A DNA stretch of 64,000 nucleotides from Winogradskyella psychrotolerans (lineage in GTDB: Bacteria > Bacteroidota > Bacteroidia > Flavobacteriales > Flavobacteriaceae): positions 372,001 through 436,000 of the forward strand of contig NZ_JAHKPN010000002.1 in NCBI RefSeq assembly GCF_018860545.1, written 5' to 3'. How positions within the stretch are numbered: the stretch's first letter is position 1; every line of letters starts with the position of its first letter. The notes below the pieces were generated by a model, which saw nothing but the letters and a program-made list of their open reading frames with translations, was not told where the DNA came from and did not search any database. The translations under genes were made by a program, and so were the position numbers. Positions 62,154-64,000 of this stretch are shown here, in pieces.

Positions 62154-63014
62154 TTAAATGAAACGATTGGTGTTGGTTATGGCTTTTTTGTTTTTCCAGT
62201 CAATCCATTTTTGACCTTTTAGGCGACGCATGAGGTTATCGTAATTCCGCATGACAAATACATTGTAAATGGCTTTACTGAGGTTCTTAGGATTTCGGGC
62301 TATGGCGCGTAAACTCATAGAAAATCCTGGAGTTATATAGCGCATGTAGTGCCAATAGCCTTCTGGCATATAGAGGACTTCTCCGTGGTTTAATTCGCAG
62401 GTCCAGCCTTTTGCTTTTTTTAGGGCAGGCCATTTGTTGAGATCTGGGTTGTTAAAATCAATATCCTCTCTAACGATCAATGAATGTGGTACTTTGTATA
62501 AGTATTGGTTCTGTTGTTGGTCGAATAAAATGCATTGTTTTTTGCCTTCAAAATGAAAGTGAAAGATATTAGCCAAATCTATATCGTAGTGCATGAAGGT
62601 ATGTGAATCTTTACCTCCAAAAAATAGCATGGGTAGTGTTTTCATTAAACGCAATCCGAAATTGGGAAATGTAAAATCGTTTTGAAGTTGTGGCACTTCT
62701 TTTAAAATATTCCAAAGGAATATGCGGTATTTTGTGGGTTTGCGTTTTAGTAAATCGACATAATCGCTCATTTTCATGGTGGCATGAGCCTCGTTAAAAC
62801 CGTCTTTATAATCGACTGGCCTATCGTCGTAAAGCGGTACGGTTTTATCGCCAGCAATGTCTTTGATGTAGTCTAAGTTCCATTTGGAATAGGCTGGCCA
62901 ATCTTTAATGTACTGTTCAATGACCACGGGTTGTTGTGGTTTGAAGTAATGGGTTATAAAATCCTCTTTTGAAATGGTTTTTACGCGAGGAATATCTTGA
63001 AGGTTGAGTTTCAA
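62154..63014 (-). CDS. Cupin-8/JmjC-like dioxygenase-fold protein
   Basis: 286 residues from a TTG at 63012-63014. The conserved domain starts at once (NLQDIPRVKTISKEDFITHY). The double-stranded beta-helix follows, with FMHYDIDLANIFHFHFEGKK carrying HxD-type metal ligands and MPEGYWHYMRYITPGFSMSL carrying the distal His, so a 2-oxoglutarate/Fe(II) hydroxylase is plausible. A longer frame from an ATG at 63173 adds 53 residues that translate a REP element (SFLRKQESI) and is probably not used, though a real REP-derived extension cannot be excluded. Confidence 0.8.
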   Translation of the reverse strand: MKLNLQDIPRVKTISKEDFITHYFKPQQPVVIEQYIKDWPAYSKWNLDYIKDIAGDKTVPLYDDRPVDYKDGFNEAHATMKMSDYVDLLKRKPTKYRIFLWNILKEVPQLQNDFTFPNFGLRLMKTLPMLFFGGKDSHTFMHYDIDLANIFHFHFEGKKQCILFDQQQNQYLYKVPHSLIVREDIDFNNPDLNKWPALKKAKGWTCELNHGEVLYMPEGYWHYMRYITPGFSMSLRAIARNPKNLSKAIYNVFVMRNYDNLMRRLKGQKWIDWKNKKAITNTNRFI

Positions 63015-64000
63015 AGGTGAACAACGTTTAGTTTGCAAAGTTAAGGAAAAGGTTTTTGATTTAATGGATTCCTGCTTTCGCAGGAATGACAGTTGGTGTT
63101 GTTTTTTTAGGTGGGGTTGGTTGTTGGTTCTTGATGGGGTTTTTAAAAACTTCGTTTTGGTATCTTCAATCAAAAATTATATGACACCCCTAATGAGCTT
63201 CGCTCGGTAGCTTCAAAACAAAATGTATTTTGTTTCTCACTAATCCTCAAGGGGACAATCTACGGATTAGACATTTTGGTTAATACTAAAGTAGTTCTCG
63301 ATTTGATGTTTGAGTTTATGATTGGTTCTTGATACGATTTTTGAAGCTACGTATTGGTTTGTCATTCCTGCGAAGGCAGGAATCCACTTTACTATTTCTC
63401 TTTTTCTTTTAGAGCTTTTGTATAAATTGAAAAGGGACTTCTTAAAAATTAAATGGACTGAAAGGTTTTTGATTTAATGGATTCCTGCTTTCGCAGGAAT
63501 GACAGTTGGTGTTGTTTTTTTAGGTGGGGTTGGTTGTTGGTTCTTGATACGATTTTTTCATGCTTCGAAAATCACTCGCACTGACGTTTGTATGTTTATT
63601 TGGTTTTGTCATTCCTGCGCAGGCAGGAATCCACCTTGAAATTAGTATTACTATCTATATATTTTCACTTTAATTACCCTTGGACTTATTAAAAATTTAA
63701 AGGACAGAGAGGTCTTAGGTTAAATAGATTCCTGCTTTCGCAGGAATGACAGTTGGTGGTTTTTTTAGGTGAGGTTGGTGGTTGGTTCTTGATACAATTT
63801 TTTCATACTTCAAAAATCACTCGAGCTGATGTATGTATGTTTATTTGGTTTTGTCATTCCTGCGTAGGCAGGAATCCACTTCGTAGTTAATTTTCACTTA
63901 TTTGGATGTGACATAAAATAAACCCAGACTCTCTGAAATTAAATAGACAGAACGATTTTAGCACTAATAGATTCCTGCCTTCGCAGGAATGACAGTTGGT
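63015..64000. repeat. Alternating REP-like hairpin array, continues past right edge
   Basis: Seven copies of the 8-bp stem ATTCCTGC/GCAGGAAT with 4-nt loops, in strictly alternating orientation: 63068-63087 (a), 63364-63383 (b), 63481-63500 (a), 63611-63630 (b), 63728-63747 (a), 63856-63875 (b), 63971-63990 (a). Asymmetric flanks (GACAG or GTC) give the orientation. After the first gap, spacing alternates near 117 and 129 bp, so the period is about 245 bp. The a-to-b spacer is conserved (AGTTGGTG, GGTTCTTGATAC); the b-to-a spacer is degenerate. No gene was found here. Confidence 0.9.

Noticed and set aside
63174..63360. Possible remnant of an insertion sequence inside the first a-to-b spacer of the REP array
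   Set aside because: Two hairpins (63216-63235 and 63240-63270) are present, but there is no transposase fragment and no target duplication that I could see.

Overview
The window reads as chromosomal DNA of a marine-type member of the Flavobacteriaceae (Bacteroidota). The evidence is low GC content, TonB-dependent receptors with carboxypeptidase-D-like N-termini, a PorZ-like type IX secretion (T9SS) protein, a T9SS cargo with a C-terminal sorting domain, many MK-rich signal peptides and lipoproteins, weak Shine-Dalgarno sites, and flavobacterial housekeeping neighbourhoods (YicC-gmk-nadD, PorZ-recO, gdhA beside an outer-membrane beta-barrel gene). The genus cannot be fixed from the sequence alone. 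No rRNA, tRNA, CRISPR array, prophage or complete insertion sequence was seen.

Layout. 1-6.97 kb: small metabolic, lipoprotein and hypothetical genes, including an exported orphan Hcp-like protein. 7.0-8.54 kb: a cassette-like island of three orphan small genes with a hairpin-rich module and an inverted repeat. 8.7-10.1 kb: ssb, a cupredoxin-like protein and an AhpD-like protein. 10.5-21.4 kb: a catabolic locus with an AraC regulator and two same-strand operons. One operon is TonB receptor, alpha/beta hydrolase, 3-hydroxybutyrate dehydrogenase. The other is Na+/solute symporter, acyl-CoA synthetase, exported alpha/beta hydrolase, unknown 471-residue protein. Both operons are preceded by a pair of AAAGTCACAC boxes. 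21.4-33.1 kb: ASCH lipoprotein, a 58-residue Cys-rich protein missed by length cut-offs, cupin lipoprotein, ferritin, HDAC-like deacetylase, a tandem pair of about 800-residue MG2/plug proteins, Tex, an OmpA lipoprotein and a lipocalin-like lipoprotein. 33.2-47.4 kb: metG, LD-carboxypeptidase, yraN, a GIY-YIG gene between inverted repeats, nadD, gmk, yicC, transporters, DUF3298 and cystathionine gamma-synthase. 47.7-62.1 kb: gdhA, PorZ-like, recO, a TonB receptor, an 11-bp-periodic intergenic array, an 1862-residue T9SS cargo, recX and a beta-barrel protein. 62.1-64 kb: a cupin-8/JmjC-like gene followed by an alternating array of REP-like hairpins running off the right edge.

My best candidate for an undescribed functional system is the 11.4-21.4 kb locus. 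Its genes together suggest outer-membrane uptake of a hydroxyacyl ester or oligomer, hydrolysis, Na+-driven uptake of the released acid, oxidation of 3-hydroxybutyrate, and CoA activation. The 3-hydroxybutyrate dehydrogenase assignment is strong; the extracellular substrate is inference. Structural novelties are the cassette island, the two families of palindromic repeats (one bracketing a GIY-YIG gene, one forming the right-edge array), an octamer tandem repeat and the 11-bp periodic spacer.
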